From: Berghia stephanieae
Lineage: Eukaryota; Mollusca; Gastropoda; Nudibranchia; Aeolidiidae
Assembly: GCA_034508935.3 (NCBI GenBank)
Contig: CM067446.1
Location: forward strand, 20,460,401 to 20,524,400
Length of the DNA stretch: 64,000 bases
Direction of reading: 5' to 3'
Shown here in pieces: positions 1 to 12,033 of this stretch; the first letter of the stretch is position 1, and every line of letters starts with the position of its first letter. The position numbers and the translations under genes were made by a program. Below the pieces are notes generated by a model that was given only the letters and a program-made list of their open reading frames with translations, did no database searches and had not been told where the DNA came from.

Positions 1-434
1 GTGTGTGTGTGTGGGGGGGGGGGGGGTGAGGTGAGGATTCATATTGTTGTGGAATTTTCTCTAGAGTGCTTGCTGTTAAATTTGTTACTTAATGCTTGCA
101 ATCATTTCTTTTCTGAATATATGTTTCTGTTAATCGGGCATATGAAGTACTTTTCGCCAGATTTTAACAATCCCAGTAATTCAATCTATCTAGATGGCTT
201 AGATGGACAGAACAAAAGATGTAGTTTGCTCAGTATTTGATCGAAACCAGTCCCTTGTCTTGTGAGGCTCTCGTGGCGAATGGGGACCCTCACTGGGCTG
301 TCTCCATTGACATGGCTGTTGAAATTGATCGGTTTAGAGAGCTGCATTGTAAAAAGGTTTTCCCACCTACTTCGACGCCGTTAAAAAAAACAACAAAACA
401 AAATAAAATTTTTTAATTAAAAAATATAATAAAT

Positions 435-536
<102 letters not shown>

Positions 537-596
537 TGCTTAAAGATAATTCTTTTTTTGTTTTTGTTTTAATACTTAAAGCGATGTCACTTCTTA

Positions 597-729
597 GCAG
601 GTCTGATAACCCAAATTGTTATGTGCTCATTTTTGTAGCGGAACCACTTTCAAACCAACGCAAAATATTGTCCATTTAAACAGTGTTGGTTAAACCAAGC
701 CCATAATTGCGTTCGGTTATCAGACCTGC
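597..729. mobile_element. Small MITE-like element, 15-bp perfect TIR
   Basis: GCAGGTCTGATAACC (597-611) and GGTTATCAGACCTGC (715-729) are perfect inverted repeats 103 bases apart. No target duplication found; single copy in the window. Confidence 0.55.
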
Positions 730-1254
730 AAATATGTGCACGACGACTAAAAGGGTTAACAGGAAACATGAAATTGTGTGCAGAACGTAACTTGGCTTGG
801 CCATTTTTAAAAAGTTGGACAATAAAATAAAATGCATTTGAGTTTGAGGAACGGAATATTTAAGTTTTGAACAAATATGGGATAACCCAATTGTATCCGT
901 AAAACCGCCCATAAAATTAAGCTTTGACGAGATCATCCTCGCGCGTCTTAGATTGTAGGCATATTATGTAGGGCGGAGGAAGAAGGGGGGGGGGGGGGGG
1001 TCTGAAGATGGGGGCGAGAATATTAATTTTAAAAATGTTACTATCACTATAGATTTATTTTTTTTTTTAATCAACTCCGTTTTACCACAAAGCGGGTGTC
1101 TCGCCACATTCCACGGGAGTTCGTTCGATTCACCGACCGTAAATCCCGTCATTAGCCGATAATGAGGATAATCCTAAAGATGACACGAATGCAGTGCACG
1201 CATTGAACTATCTACTGCTCTCCGTTCTCGCAATTCTCACACCCACTTTAACCA

Positions 1255-1493
1255 GTACTCTGGAAAGACGCGCATTAAAAAAAAATGGCCAGAAAACTCG
1301 TGGACTTCAAAATATCGATTGATTTAAATGACCCAAAATCTTGGCAAAAACTCTTAAATCCGAGACCTCGCAGTGGCCTTCCATATTCCCAGGTTTGAGA
1401 GTTTTTGCCAAGATGAGTGCCGTTTAAATCGGTCGATATTTGAAGGAAGAGTTATCTGGCCAAATTTTTAAATAGGACGTTTTTCCAGAGTAC
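1255..1493. mobile_element. Foldback MITE, family with GTACTCTGGAAA ends
   Basis: A perfect 12-bp terminal inverted repeat (GTACTCTGGAAA / TTTCCAGAGTAC) is followed by arms that pair imperfectly for about 100 bp (TGGCCAGA...ATATCGA). 239 bp. Confidence 0.75.
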
Positions 1494-2129
1494 GACAGTC
1501 AATTTTTGTTAATAAACACGTCCGTACTGAAAACAAGAGTCGATCTCTTTCATTTTGCAAAAGCGATTCATTATTTGATTTACATTCAGCATGAATAAAA
1601 CAAAATGAGTAACCATCTTCTCAAGCGAATCGTTTTCTGTTGTGTTACAGACTGTTGAATTTGAAAGCATAGGCTACGTTGTTTTGTTTTGTTTTCATTA
1701 TGTTTTTTTCCGGGTTTTTTTTTAAAACATTCTTTTGGTTGTTCATAATTTGTGACTCATTTTAACCAAGCGGTATTAGTAGGCAATGCTATTGGTTTTT
1801 GTTTGTTTTTTGTTTTTTTGTTTTTTTTAAAGGGGGGGGGGGGGGGATCTCATGGATGCTTGTTATCTTATCATCTATCATTCAGCTTGTAACAATAATT
1901 ATTATTAGAACTGCTTAATGAATGAAGACTGGAGACTACGTACGATCTACGCAAACATAATTCGTGTTGTTGGGGGTGGAATGGAACGTGAATACTGCCG
2001 TGCTGTGAAAAGATACATTTTAAAAAAATTGGCCGAAGTCGCAGGTTTGGGAGTTTTTAACAAGATGAGGATCGTTTTCATTGATTGATTTTTTTAAATG
2101 TTTGTATTTTTAAATTATTTTTATTTTGT

Positions 2130-2140
2130 TTTGTTGTTTT

Positions 2141-2189
<49 letters not shown>
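2130..2189. repeat. Poly-T tract
   Basis: A T run of about 48 bases preceded by TTTTG repeats. The length may be unreliable in the assembly. Confidence 0.9.
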
Positions 2190-2319
2190 CTCCTCGGAAT
2201 TTTGATTGACTTGTGCATTATCAAACATCCTAGAGCAGAGAAAAGTTATTATGCATCTTCAATTGCTGTAATTTAATCACTATCAATTATATTTGCATAA
2301 TTTTTAAGTTACCCGTGAC

Positions 2320-2321
<2 letters not shown>

Positions 2322-2394
<73 letters not shown>

Positions 2395-2412
2395 ATCTCT
2401 CTCTCTCTCTGT
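2322..2412. repeat. (TC)n microsatellite
   Basis: CT dinucleotide array with a short interruption near 2390. Confidence 0.95.
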
Positions 2413-2731
2413 ACATTATTTTGTTTCTATCTCTGATCAACTCAAGAACATGAAAAGGTGGGTGGAGAGTGGAGAGGGCAGGGGAAGAAAAAATTGCCTC
2501 AGCCACCTGCTCGTCATGTGACTATGATTCGACATGCGATACATGTATTTAAAGCCTCCTTGTATTATGAGATAAACTACAGACATGGACCATAATATCA
2601 TGTTTTTTTCTCAACGGAAAACAACTGCGAAATACATGAGCTCAAATTATGCTTTGGTCTTGTACTTGTACTCTGTCGACAAATTTAATATCTTCGCAAT
2701 TTAGATAGACCATATTATGCCAATTTCGCGA

Positions 2732-3030
2732 TGTGTGGCTATGTGGTCTAGTGGTATGACACTCGCTATCGGATCGAAAGGTCCTGGGTTTGAGCCTTGC
2801 TCGGCGCATCGTTGAGTCCTTGGAGAAGGCGCTTTACTCACATTCTCTCACCGTACCCAGGTGTAAAAAGAGTACCTGGTCGTTAACAGCGTTGTCTCTG
2901 TCCGAAATTTTTTTTTGTAATATCGCCTAAAACGCGTCATGTCTCGTCCTACATGTTAAATGTTTCTATTGGCCAGGGATCCCTTGTAAAGCGCTTTGAG
3001 CACATTTAGTGGATATTGCACTATATAAAA
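2732..3030 (+). mobile_element. tRNA-derived SINE, family 1
   Basis: Box A-like TGGTCTAGTGG and box B-like GGGTTTGAGCC give an RNA polymerase III promoter. The conserved body includes TGAGTCCTTGGAGAAGGCGC, and the 3' tail AAAGCGCTTTGAGCAC...TGCACTATATAAA resembles L2/V-SINE-type tails. About 300 bp. Confidence 0.88.
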
Positions 3031-3113
3031 AAAGCTCAATATAAATAATAATAAATGAAACAATAAATTTGCAAATGTTCATAATGAATATTAACTAACT
3101 ACTAACATCCAGA

Positions 3114-3775
3114 TGCTCCTACCCTTCGCGCTTTACGTGTGGAATCATTCTGCTTAATTGGTCGCGATTCCGCATTCAAGGCAAAAATTCCCCATTTCAA
3201 TCGAGTTTTTTTTTTTTAATAATGTCTAGTAAAAAAAAAATGTTTTTAAAAAATGGTCATCCTCGATGGTCAATCAACACATTTTGTGTGTCTGATTAGT
3301 CCCTTCATAGTGTGTGCAGTTGATGTCAGATAATATTGTATTTTAGAGGGGGAGGAGGGTCAATGGCCGAAATATTATTATTATGTTGGCTCCAATTATA
3401 TGTGAGCTCAATGACCTAGGTAATATTTAATGTTGGCTCCAATTGGTAGTATTATTGAGCACAGTCGACAATATTATTGAGTACTATTTTCTCTATATAA
3501 TTTTGGCCGTGTGTATTTGTGTTCATGTATGTGCGTGTGGGCCTACGTCTTCTATTATTATTTGACCCCCTTTTCAGTCTTTAAACAATCTGCACATTTT
3601 AACACATTTTATCATTTGGGTACTTTTTGGATTGTCTATTACATTATCTGCAGCAAAGCATGTCATAGACAATAACAGTATAAGTTGATTCCGCGTTTTG
3701 GTCTCAAATTCCGCTTTTTATGCATTCCAATCTCTCTTTGGGACAATTGGGGGGGGGGGGGGGGTAGGAGTCTCT
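3114..3775 (+). mobile_element. Dispersed repeat with GCTCCTACCCT termini, copy A
   Basis: Starts GCTCCTACCCTTCGCGC and ends GGGGTAGGAG after a long G run. Colinear with copy B. Repeated AATTCCGC-type motifs lie near both ends. No coding capacity. Confidence 0.75.
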
Positions 3776-4984
3776 GCTAAAAGCTCCGGACTGTAAAAAA
3801 TATTGAGCACAAATGAATAAAACAGATTATTTTGGGCTCAAAACCCATCTTCAACCAACAACAAAAGCAATAGAATTATAACGGTAAAGTTGTTTGGATA
3901 AAGGTTTTGAACCTGACATATCTCATGGTCGATTTTGTTCTCTTTTTTTTTTACGCTGTTATATTTGTTTTTGTTCAATACTATTGGTAAATGTTTGTTG
4001 CTCTTTTCCACGGTTTCACCATAGCATATTTTATAACGCTTTCCAATGCTGTTTTATCATATCAGTTGGTCATACGAAAATGATTTTCTATATTATAGGA
4101 TGCAAGTTGACAATTAGAACAATCCGTTACTACACGTAATTCCCACCTGAGTTGAGTAAAACGTGTAAGGTGTCTCACTCATTGACACAATGTAGCAATG
4201 ACTATCCCGCACAAATCTTTGGGCCTCTTTTTCGCTCACGAAGTGCCCAAATTCGCGACAAAATATGGGACGAAGCCGTTTCGTACATGCTATTTTTAAA
4301 AATTAATTACGACGCTGTTTATAATTGAATATGACTGAAAGTTGGCACACAGTTAGAAAAGAGGTCATTTTAGATTATGTCAAGCCACAAAACTCGTACG
4401 ATTACCAGAAGACCGTTAAAAATAGATTTTTACTCTTTGAAGTACAATATTTCTAAAACTACAGAGAGGAGAGATTTTGTCGCTCATAAGGTTATATATG
4501 CACATTTCTTCCATTTATATTTCAAATTTCATTCGATTATGATAAGTACTTTTCCCGTATTCTCACAAAACATCAACCCAATTTGCATTTCAATGAGTGA
4601 AAATATGGAGACGGCCATTTTGCTCCACCATCGCGCGACACGAAAATGACGTGAGCGAGGCAAGGCTGCCAGGTGGCCAGACTTTAACCTGACCAAATTC
4701 GACTTCAAAAGTAGCTAAATAGAAAATCGTATGGCTTTCAATATTAAGACTGGCCCACTTAAAATGAACTAAATTTTAACAAACAGAAAATTGAATAGAC
4801 TAGGATAAATGCCACTGAGACAAACATAGATGAATAAAATGTAAAAAAAAAGAAACAAAATTATATATCTGGCCACACACGTGGCCATCTGGCAACCTTG
4901 TTCGCGACGACGGATGACACAAATCCTCGCGCGCTTTTTAAAAAGTAAGTTTCATTGTTATGTCATAGGGATAGTAGATTAACA

Positions 4985-4987
<3 letters not shown>

Positions 4988-5071
<84 letters not shown>
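4988..5071. repeat. (TC)n microsatellite
   Basis: Uninterrupted CT dinucleotide array. Confidence 0.95.
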
Positions 5072-5075
<4 letters not shown>

Positions 5076-5602
5076 AAATACTAGAACTAACATAAGCCAT
5101 GGTCTCACGGGACTGATTGATAATAATTCAGCAGGCGTTTTCCGTGTCATTTGTATGGGTTGTAGACACAAGATTACACTTCGGAAAAGTTCCAAATGAT
5201 CAATATTATGTATATTTTTTAAAAATTTATAGTTGACCCTAGACATAAAGCTCTAAAACTATACAAGTTAGAACTCTTCTGATGTCTTCATCATATTTTC
5301 TGATAATTTTGCCATAAAATTGCCAAGTTTTAATATCTAATTCCACGTATTAAGCGAGATACAGGCACAAACCAGAATAAAACGCAGAAAAAGCGTCCCA
5401 TATTTTCCGTATTTTTTTCTCTTTGTGAGTCATCCAAATAAATGACATCTTTGAAACTGCATAACTTTGTTATATATTAATGGATTTTCAAAATTCAAAA
5501 AGATTTTTACTCAGTGGGGATAGGGCTTTGATTTAAGAGTAGTATTTCCTACAAAAATAGAAAACAAAAATTTTCATTGTCATTGCTACACAATGCTCTG
5601 TC

Positions 5603-5824
5603 GTACTCTGAACAAAAAAAAAAAACATTTTTGTCATTTTGGCCAGGCGACTTGTCATTCAAATATCTCAATTAAAACACCATCAGCTTATCAGAAACAA
5701 AATATCTCAAACCTGGGACTTCCTGGGTTTTTGACAAGATGCTCATTTTAATCGATCGATATTTGAAGGAGGAGTTTTCTGGTCAAAATATTTGAAATGT
5801 GTTGTGCTTTGTTTTTCAGAGCAC
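5603..5824. mobile_element. Foldback MITE, same family as 1255-1493
   Basis: The ends GTACTCTGAACAA and TTGTTTTTCAGAGCAC pair imperfectly. The interior keeps TTGGCCAGGCGAC, AAACCTGGGA and ATCGATCGATATTTGAAGGA. Confidence 0.7.
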
Positions 5825-6194
5825 GGCAGTGCTGGAATCAAGGTTTTTGCGATCATTATCCATCCATCTTGTCATTGACCACAATCAACATTTTATGACT
5901 TTGTTACAAGAAGAGACAACGTACAGCTTTGCCACGAAATCCTCATAACTCATAGACAACTCCAAACTAAACAGTTAGTGTGTTAAAGGTTTTACGGTGC
6001 TTGCGACGGGACTACACGTTCTGGAAACTACGGTCCACACAAAGATAAAGATAATAATATACGTTGACATATTCTAAAAACTTCTCTTTCAGGGGAACGA
6101 TAGAGGGAATGGAAAGGAATAAAAGAATAGGAATCTAGGGATATGCTCCGTCGTATGGTTTTTGATAATTGAGATAAACTACGAAATGCTTCCT

Positions 6195-6432
6195 TAGTGC
6201 GGATGTTTAGTCCGGTGGCATGACATTCGGCTTTCAGCCGTTTGAGTTCCGCCGTGGGCGGCGCAAAGTTGAGTTTTTGGAAAAGGGCCTTTACTCGCAT
6301 TTTCTCATGGTGTAAAATTAGCAGCGCCTGACTGGTAACAGCAATGTCTCTGATGGAAATGTAGCCTACAGTGTTGTTGGTAGCTTGTTAAGCGCTTAGG
6401 GTACATTTAGTAGATATTGCCCTCTTCCAATA
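6195..6432 (+). mobile_element. Decayed family 1 SINE
   Basis: Recognisable from TTTAGTCCGGTGGCATGACA, the AAAAGGGCCTTTACTCGCAT body and the tail AAGCGCTTAGGGTACATTTA. Many substitutions and deletions, hence old. Confidence 0.65.
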
Positions 6433-6470
6433 GTTTTATGTGATTATCAGCATAGGGTTTTACAGGCAAG

Positions 6471-6778
6471 TGTCTTCTTTTAAAAGTTCCAACGCGCCAA
6501 ATGCCACAATAAGTTGCGTCATCTTTTTCGATATCGAAGTTTTTTGGGTGGTGTTACAAAAATGGTAATCTAATTATTTTGATATTTTGCAATTCTATTA
6601 ATAAAGAATGGTTCTAAAGTAGCTAATAGAAATCTGAAAAAGATATCTTTATAACTTTTTACAATGGAAAGAAATAAATATTGGCGCGTTATTTTGTTTT
6701 TTGTTGTTGTTGTTTGTTTGTTTGTTTTTTGGGTTGTTTTTTGTTTTGTTTTTTTTTGGGGGGGAGGTGACCACCTGC

Positions 6779-6845
<67 letters not shown>

Positions 6846-7189
6846 ATATATATGCAGGTGGTCACCTTTCCCCCCCCCCCCCCCCCAAAAAAAAAAAAAA
6901 CAACCCAAAAAACAAACAAACAAACAACAACAACAAAAAACAAACAAACAACAAAAACAAAAACAAAATAACGCGCCAATATTTATTTCTTTCCATTGTA
7001 AAAAGTTATAAAGATATCTTTTTCAGATTTCTATTAGCTACTTTAGAACCATTCTTTATTAATAGAATTGCAAAATATCAAAATAATTAGATTACCATTT
7101 TTGTAACACCACCCAAAAAACTTCGATATCGAAAAAGATGACGCAACTTATTGTGGCATTTGGCGCGTTGGAACTTTTAAAAGAAGACA
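6471..7189. repeat. 719-bp near-perfect palindrome with a (TA)n centre
   Basis: The left arm from TGTCTTCTTTTAAAAGTTCC and the right arm ending GGAACTTTTAAAAGAAGACA are reverse complements for about 350 bp each. They differ only in homopolymer and simple-repeat lengths near the centre. The centre is an AT dinucleotide run flanked by GGTGACCACCTGCATAT. The open frames here are by-products of the symmetry. Confidence 0.92.
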
Positions 7190-10039
7190 TTATATATATT
7201 CCTTTATCGCTTATTCGTATAGCCTGTAATTTAGTGCATCTCGTTTTAAAGAACAACTCCCAACAGCCGAGGGGCAGCAACTGCATTTTATCCAAGCAGA
7301 TTAAATGCCTCAGCATTGCACTTCGTTTTAACAACGGTAACGCGGCATTCTTTCGTGCATGTTTGTCTGGGTTATTAGACAGAACGTGGCCTACATTTTC
7401 AACCTGATTCACATGCTCCTTTAACCCAGACCCATTGTTGGCCTCCTTTAACCTGACGTCTGCTCTGGCTGTTGTCTGTCTGTCTGACTTGTCTGTCTTT
7501 TGAATGTGTATATAGCGTGTCTAGTGGCTACTGTCTGTCCCGATCCGACCTCTCTTCACTGGAGGTGCTTCTAACCTCTAACCACCCACTTGTTTAGGAT
7601 TTACATTTTGATGGTAAACCACAACTATCCTGGATATCCTAGATTTACATTGTGATTATTTCACATGATTGGTGTCAAGCGAATGTGTTAAAGACGTGTA
7701 TACGGTGTTATTGAGTTTTGTTTAATTTTCAAGTGTATATTTTAAATTCTCTTTTTTAATCGTTTATTTTGTGTCATCTGATTGCAACTTTGGATGGAAC
7801 GAAATTTACGTCACTCAGCTCTTATTATTGTTTTTAGCCAGCCGTTTTTATAAGTAGATCTCATTAAATGGTATAAATCAAACTATAAACGTTTGAGGTT
7901 ACACATGGTTTTGTGTATTGGTACGTTCTATCCGTTATGAGTTTGTTTTTTTTTTTTGGCTAAAGGCATCAATAGCATCGATCGTTTGTTTTGTTCGGGG
8001 TTTTTTTTCTGTTTATTTTCTTGTCCTTATTTAAATCATCCTTTTTTCTGTTCAGAAAAAAATGGAATCAGAAAGTATGCTGTTACTGTGATTTAAATTA
8101 TATTAATCTTTTTGTATTCTGATTGTGACAATTTGCAAGAAGCCGAGGGGGCCATTTTCATTCCAAAAAGTAAAAATGATCTGAAGCCGACATGAGCAAA
8201 GGAAACGATGTGCCATGGCAAGGAGTGAAACACAATGTCAATTATTATGAGTATAAATATCTCGATCTATGATTTTGTGCAATTGTTATTCTCTTTCTTC
8301 CCCCCCCCCCCCCCCCCCCCTTCCCCTCATTGCCTATAATGGGATCAGTAATAAAATTTATTCCAATTTTATTATCTACATTGATGAGATACATTCGCCA
8401 CAATGTTACAAATTCGATTCGGCGGCAACATAAGATTTACACCAGTGACTAAAACTGGCAACACAAGGACTGAATCGTCAATTTATTTATTTATTTAATT
8501 TTGTTTGTTTTTTTTTTGGGTTTTTTTTTGTTTTTTTTTTTTGTTGTTGTTTTTTGTTGTTTTTTTTTATGGTGTCTTTTTTTCCTTTTTCGTTCATTTC
8601 TCAAATTTATTACATTTACGCTTAAAATTTGAATTAATTGCAGTTATCTTCAGATCTTAGCAACATTAGACTTTTGGCTTCATCTTGTAAAAATCAAGCT
8701 ATTTTAAACGAGGTTAGTATTCGTATGGGTGTTATTGTCATTGATCGTAAAAACCGGTCGCTTCGTTGTGTTCTTGGATAAGACACTTTACACAATTTAC
8801 CCCACTCGACTCAGATTATAACTAGCACCTGGCTATAGGTAGTCACGGATATTGTAAGTGTGTTAACCCTCTCCTTACCACCTATAGGAAAAATCGCCAC
8901 ATTCGTTACGATGTAACCAACAGTTTTCATGTTCTGTTTTCATTTGTTATAGCTATAGCCATAAAAACTGGACACTGTGTTGCAGAGCTCATTTTTCTGA
9001 ACAAAATATAGAATGTACTCGTTACTATTCTGTTTGAAAAATCTATTTTTGTGTTGGGTGGGTATGAAGTTGCAGGTAAAATTCTGAAAATAACTGGTAA
9101 GGAGAGAGTTAAAACTAAAAGAACGCCAAGTTGGTGGCGTGAATTGTTTTGACTGGAAATGAGGTTCCATATCGTCTGCTGGGGAGGGGGGGGGGGGTGG
9201 TAAAGGTAAACGAAGCACTGTGAAATGCATTGAGCATAGTAACAAATAAGTTATATTATGTGTGTTTTCATGATTATGTTGGAGACACAATACCATATTG
9301 CAGCCAACCAATTTATGACAAATGGTCCCGTTGTTGATGGGAATGATTGTCCTCTTTCAAAATATCACAACGGAAAGCATTTTGTCATGATCAACTAGCT
9401 GACGCTGACAACAACAAAAAATTGAATTGTATCAAGATGATTTTTTTCTCTTTTTTAATCTCTATTTGTGGCCAATCGTCTCTAACCAGTGTTATGTCGG
9501 GACGAGCCTGCTGTTTAACATTGAATTCCTTATTGAAGGGGATGAGTTTTATATCTTTAACTCCAAAAAGCTACTTACTTTCCAGTATTATTACTTCCAA
9601 GCTCAATTTTCATAAGTTCGTTCCTACATATTACACTATTGATGCGAAGGGGTCACTCACGTCTGATAGACTGGTTCCATCTCCAGTTTTACCATATTGA
9701 TTTCATTTATCACCCCCCCCCCCCCCCCCCCCATCGCCCTCTCCTTCATGCATGCTGCCATCCAAATTTTGTGATTTATTGGCGAAAGACTAACAGTAAA
9801 TAAACTTGAAACTTCAAATTGAGAAAAACTGATCTCAAGTTTATTTATTGTTAATAACTGGATGTGTAGACTTCAGCCACTCTTTTGTACATAACTTATG
9901 AGGTTATACTCCGATGAGGTTATACTCAGATTTGATCAAAATTTTAGTCAGAATGAAGCCACTTAAGGTGTGGTCGTAACGTTTATAATATATCTCAAAA
10001 TCTGCCAAAAGTGAAGACAGAACCAGTTAATCCTCCGCC

Positions 10040-10570
10040 CACGGTTTATTAATTGCGCGGCTTTATTGTATATCGATATGACACTTGCCTTTTGACTAGT
10101 AGATCCCTAGTTTGAGTCTATAAGACTTTTTTGTTGTCTCGCTGGGATTGACGCAAAATTAAATCCTTTGGGACAGGGTTTTTATTCATTATCATTTCTT
10201 AATATTTAAGTGTAAAATGAGTATCTGGTTGGAAGCAGAGTTGTATCTGTCCTTCAAAATCTCTTCTTCTGGAAAGACAAGGAAGAAACAGTCAATAGAT
10301 TGCAAAACATACAAATCAACAAACCCACCAGCATCATCATCAGACCACCACCACACCACCAACATCACACCACCACCACCACACCACCATCACACATTGT
10401 ATCAGAATTATTATTTTCAACTGGTCCAGTGCTATTTTGACTTCCCGAAAAGTCAAAGCTATGTAGGGGAAATTTGTAATGGGGCCTTTTAATTATGTCC
10501 TACACAAAATCGTTGCTGTTGGTTTGGGGCTTAGGACAAGTGAAGTGGTGGATATTGCGCTCTATATAAA
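10040..10570 (+). mobile_element. Decayed family 1 SINE remnants
   Basis: The 5' part at 10060-10250 (ATATGACACTTGCCTTTTGA, AATGAGTATCTGG) and the tail at 10535-10570 (GTGGATATTGCGCTCTATAT) are separated by about 280 bases of other sequence, including a CACCACC-rich stretch. Confidence 0.5.
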
Positions 10571-10786
10571 ACCCTAAATGCTTAATAGTTTTGCCAGTCA
10601 GAACGTGAGAATTTGACAGAATGGCATGATATAATCAGATGACTTCCATACGAATGTTGCCCGATTTAACTATCAAGATGTGCGATGCGAAAACAAACGA
10701 TTCCAATATCTTCCCCCCCCCCCTTTCCCTGTTTTCGACCCCCCATCTCCCCCTCTCTATCTATCAGATATATTTTATCTGTCTAT

Positions 10787-10806
10787 AGATCTATCTATCT
10801 TTCTAT

Positions 10807-10860
<54 letters not shown>
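10787..10860. repeat. (TCTA)n microsatellite
   Basis: Tetranucleotide array directly abutting the 158-bp palindrome. A shorter array follows at 11083-11103. Confidence 0.93.
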
Positions 10861-10861
<1 letters not shown>

Positions 10862-11018
10862 CTATTTAAAATATTTACCACAATGTTTGGGGCAGTCTAC
10901 ATCAATGTTTCAGGCTTAATTTGCCATCTTCAGGACTCTTCAGTCCTGAAGATGGCAAATTAAGCCTGAAACATTGATGTAGACTGCCCCAAACATTGTG
11001 GTAAATATTTTAAATAGT
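10861..11018. repeat. 158-bp perfect palindrome with a 4-nt centre
   Basis: Arms 10861-10937 and 10942-11018 (77 bp each) are exact reverse complements around CTTC. (TCTA)n arrays lie on both sides in the same orientation. An RNA would form a 77-bp hairpin. Confidence 0.95.
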
Positions 11019-11133
11019 AATTCGCTCCATTACTACATGTCGAACACTTTTCGTACCATATTTGTATCAAACACGATTCAATATCTATCTATCTATCTAT
11101 CTAGCTATCTGTATCTCTCTAATTCTCTTCTCC

Positions 11134-11136
<3 letters not shown>

Positions 11137-11207
<71 letters not shown>

Positions 11208-11222
11208 CCCTCCTCCTCCCCC

Positions 11223-11280
<58 letters not shown>
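11137..11280. repeat. (TC)n microsatellite, interrupted
   Basis: Two CT arrays separated by a C-rich interruption near 11210-11230. Confidence 0.94.
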
Positions 11281-11283
<3 letters not shown>

Positions 11284-12033
11284 ACACATACTTACCAGTC
11301 GTAACCTCCCACATGATGTCCTAAACTATGGCTATGTGGTCAAGATCTACCACTGCCTGGTCCAGTCAGTCACGCTTGTGTCCATCACCATCGTGGTTTC
11401 CCTCAGCCTCTTCTTTTAACTTCTTGATAATTAAAAAATTGGTAATTTTTAGGAGATAAAAATCGTAGTTAATATAGTTAACTTGAAACATCTACAATTT
11501 GCCCTCATTAGGATTAAATAAGACATCAAAGTCCTTAAAATTATATAGCCTGGCATCAATTTTCAATTTCGTTAAGTTTTAATGCCTTTTTTTTTCGTTT
11601 TGGGAAAGGGGGGGGGGGGGGGGGGTAGAAGAGCCCTTTAATGGCCGAAATATGCAAGTGTCAAAATGTTTCTATATTCAATTATCCATATTTCTAATCC
11701 ATACAAATTTGCAAGGATGAATATTATAAGTTACATTTGTGCACAGTGAGTGACATAATTTATTGATTATAAGTTTGTCCACCTCCTCCTTTTCGTCGTT
11801 ATCATCAGCGTCTGTTCGCATTTTTTCATTTGGATAATCATGAAAATGATATTAAAGGTGTGATGATGATGGTGATGTTACTTGTTGTTATTATGATATA
11901 TAATCCAATCATAGCAATGATAATAATAATATAAACAATAAAAAAAAAAAAAGATGATAATGATGATTCTGGTGATGGTGATGATGTGATGATAATGACA
12001 TCAGTGATAATTATTATTTATTTCATTGAACAG

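Noticed and set aside
2738-2812. Functional tRNA gene
   Set aside because: Box A and B sequences are present, but no cloverleaf closes and the same sequence recurs with a 300-bp SINE body and tail.
6570-7011. Two open frames over the (TA)n region
   Set aside because: They translate palindromic and dinucleotide-repeat sequence (IYIYIY runs) and arise from the symmetry of the 719-bp palindrome.
8760-8880. Possible LINE or SINE tail (GTTGTGTTCTTGGATAAGAC)
   Set aside because: It resembles a common repeat motif, but the match is too short and diverged to name a family.
10998-11324. Open frames in the (TC)n region
   Set aside because: Ser-Leu dipeptide runs are pure microsatellite translation.
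11986-12033. ATG at 11986 as the TET start codon
   Set aside because: The first 16 codons are AT-rich and Ile/Met-rich, and a good acceptor CATTGAACAG ends at 12033. The open frame upstream is likely intron read-through.
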